Below are positions 6,404 through 6,759 of a stretch of DNA of 6,759 bases, piece by piece (positions within the stretch are counted from its first letter, which is position 1; each line of letters begins with the position of its first letter). Under the pieces are notes generated by a model that did no database searches, had not been told where the DNA came from, and worked only from the letters and a program-made list of their open reading frames with translations. The translations under genes were made by a program, and so were the position numbers. The stretch lies in assembly GCA_003164255.1 (NCBI GenBank), contig PLST01000329.1:214-6972 (forward strand), in the 5' to 3' direction. This DNA is from Acidobacteriaceae bacterium. GTDB taxonomy: Bacteria > Acidobacteriota > Terriglobia > Terriglobales > Acidobacteriaceae.

Positions 6404-6702
6404 CACTCCCCCTGCTCCTGGTAGCTGTAAACCATCACCTTCGCTGACCTGCTCAAGCGGTCCCGCTGAACAGTGACCGGTGTAAATGTCGGCTCGTCCC
6501 AGAACACCTGAGTTAACATCGTGGCCGGCGGCGTTGATGAGTAATTGACCTTTGGCGTGAAAAACGGAGCGAGCATGGTTACTAGCTCCTCATCCATTTC
6601 GCTCAGGGAACGTCCACGATCCAATCCGCCAAAACTCTGCGTCCCGCAACTCTGGTAGACGATCTCGCACTCCTCGGCTGCCATCGTAGTGACCAGGTTC
6701 AT
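6403..6702 (-). CDS. 99-aa protein of unknown function in tail gene block
   Basis: A soluble-looking 99-residue protein with no motif I recognise. The first half is acidic (AAEECEIVYQSC, then SLSEMDEELVTML) and the second half is beta-like (KVNYSS, MLTQVFWDEPTF, PVTVQRDRLSRSAKVMVYSY). Its position immediately before the tube-like gene, with a TGATG stop/start junction, fits a small head-tail joining or tail-completion protein, but that is inference from gene order only. The ATG at 6702 is chosen because GGGAG lies 5 nt upstream. The frame stays open to the window edge, with a GTG at 6738, so a longer protein continuing out of the window cannot be excluded. Tight overlap with the next gene points to co-translation in one operon. 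Confidence 0.6.
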   Translation of the reverse strand: MNLVTTMAAEECEIVYQSCGTQSFGGLDRGRSLSEMDEELVTMLAPFFTPKVNYSSTPPATMLTQVFWDEPTFTPVTVQRDRLSRSAKVMVYSYQEQGE

Positions 6703-6759
6703 ATCGACTCCCAGGCCAAGCCAGCGAAGAACAAACACATCATTTGGAAACTGGCTTAC
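6703..6759 (-). other. Upstream edge: ribosome site and possible end of a preceding gene
   Basis: GGGAG at 6708-6712 (minus) is the ribosome site for the 99-aa protein. One minus-strand frame has TAA at 6758-6756 and another has TGA a few bases later, so a preceding gene of the same operon may end here. Only 57 bases are visible, which is too little to identify it, and no promoter hexamers are seen. Confidence 0.3.

Noticed and set aside
5973..6476. 167-codon plus-strand open frame opposite the tube-like gene
   Set aside because: It is antisense to a better-supported gene and crosses the stop/start junction of two overlapping genes; the composition is that of a reverse-strand shadow.
1..6759. 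tRNA, rRNA, CRISPR array, insertion sequence or integrase/attachment site
   Set aside because: No cloverleaf, spaced direct repeats, transposase-like protein, terminal inverted repeats or recombinase motif were seen on either strand by eye.

Overview
The window shows a bacterial chromosome segment of moderately high GC (mid to upper fifties per cent by eye, not computed). It has three blocks. (1) Bases 1-1097, plus strand: the 3' end of typA/bipA, encoding a ribosome-associated translational GTPase, followed by a gene for a RimJ/RimL-like GNAT acetyltransferase. (2) Bases 1094-2772, minus strand: the purine pair purE-purK, overlapping by 4 nt (GTGA). It converges on the acetyltransferase gene so tightly that the two stop codons share one CTAG palindrome. 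(3) Bases 2803-6759, minus strand: a run of genes reading toward purE that look like part of a tailed-phage or phage-tail-like structural module. In transcription order they are a 99-aa protein of unknown function, a probable tail-tube-like protein, a 771-aa modular tail hub/tip-like protein, and a 75-aa coiled-coil plus transmembrane protein. The last ends only 30 nt before the purE start.

Host: the form of PurK (NELAPRPHNSYHQSERG where many PurK proteins have HNSGH), the GC level and the style of the tail proteins make me favour Acidobacteriota (Terriglobia-like). This is inference from remembered family patterns, not a search result. PurE and PurK together convert AIR to CAIR through N5-CAIR and are housekeeping genes, as is typA. 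So the tail block sits directly against core chromosome.

How the parts relate: purE and purK are translationally coupled. A perfect TATAAT lies 7 nt before the purE ATG and no Shine-Dalgarno sequence is visible there, so the pair may be transcribed from its own promoter as a leaderless mRNA. No terminator is visible between the tail block and purE, so read-through from tail genes into purEK is possible. No integrase, capsid, terminase, tape-measure or lysis enzyme gene is visible. The window alone cannot decide between an intact prophage, a remnant and a domesticated tail-like particle. The points most worth a second look are the apparent absence of a tape-measure gene between the tube and hub genes, the apparent insertion of a carbohydrate-binding-like domain within a hub fold, and the leaderless purE start.
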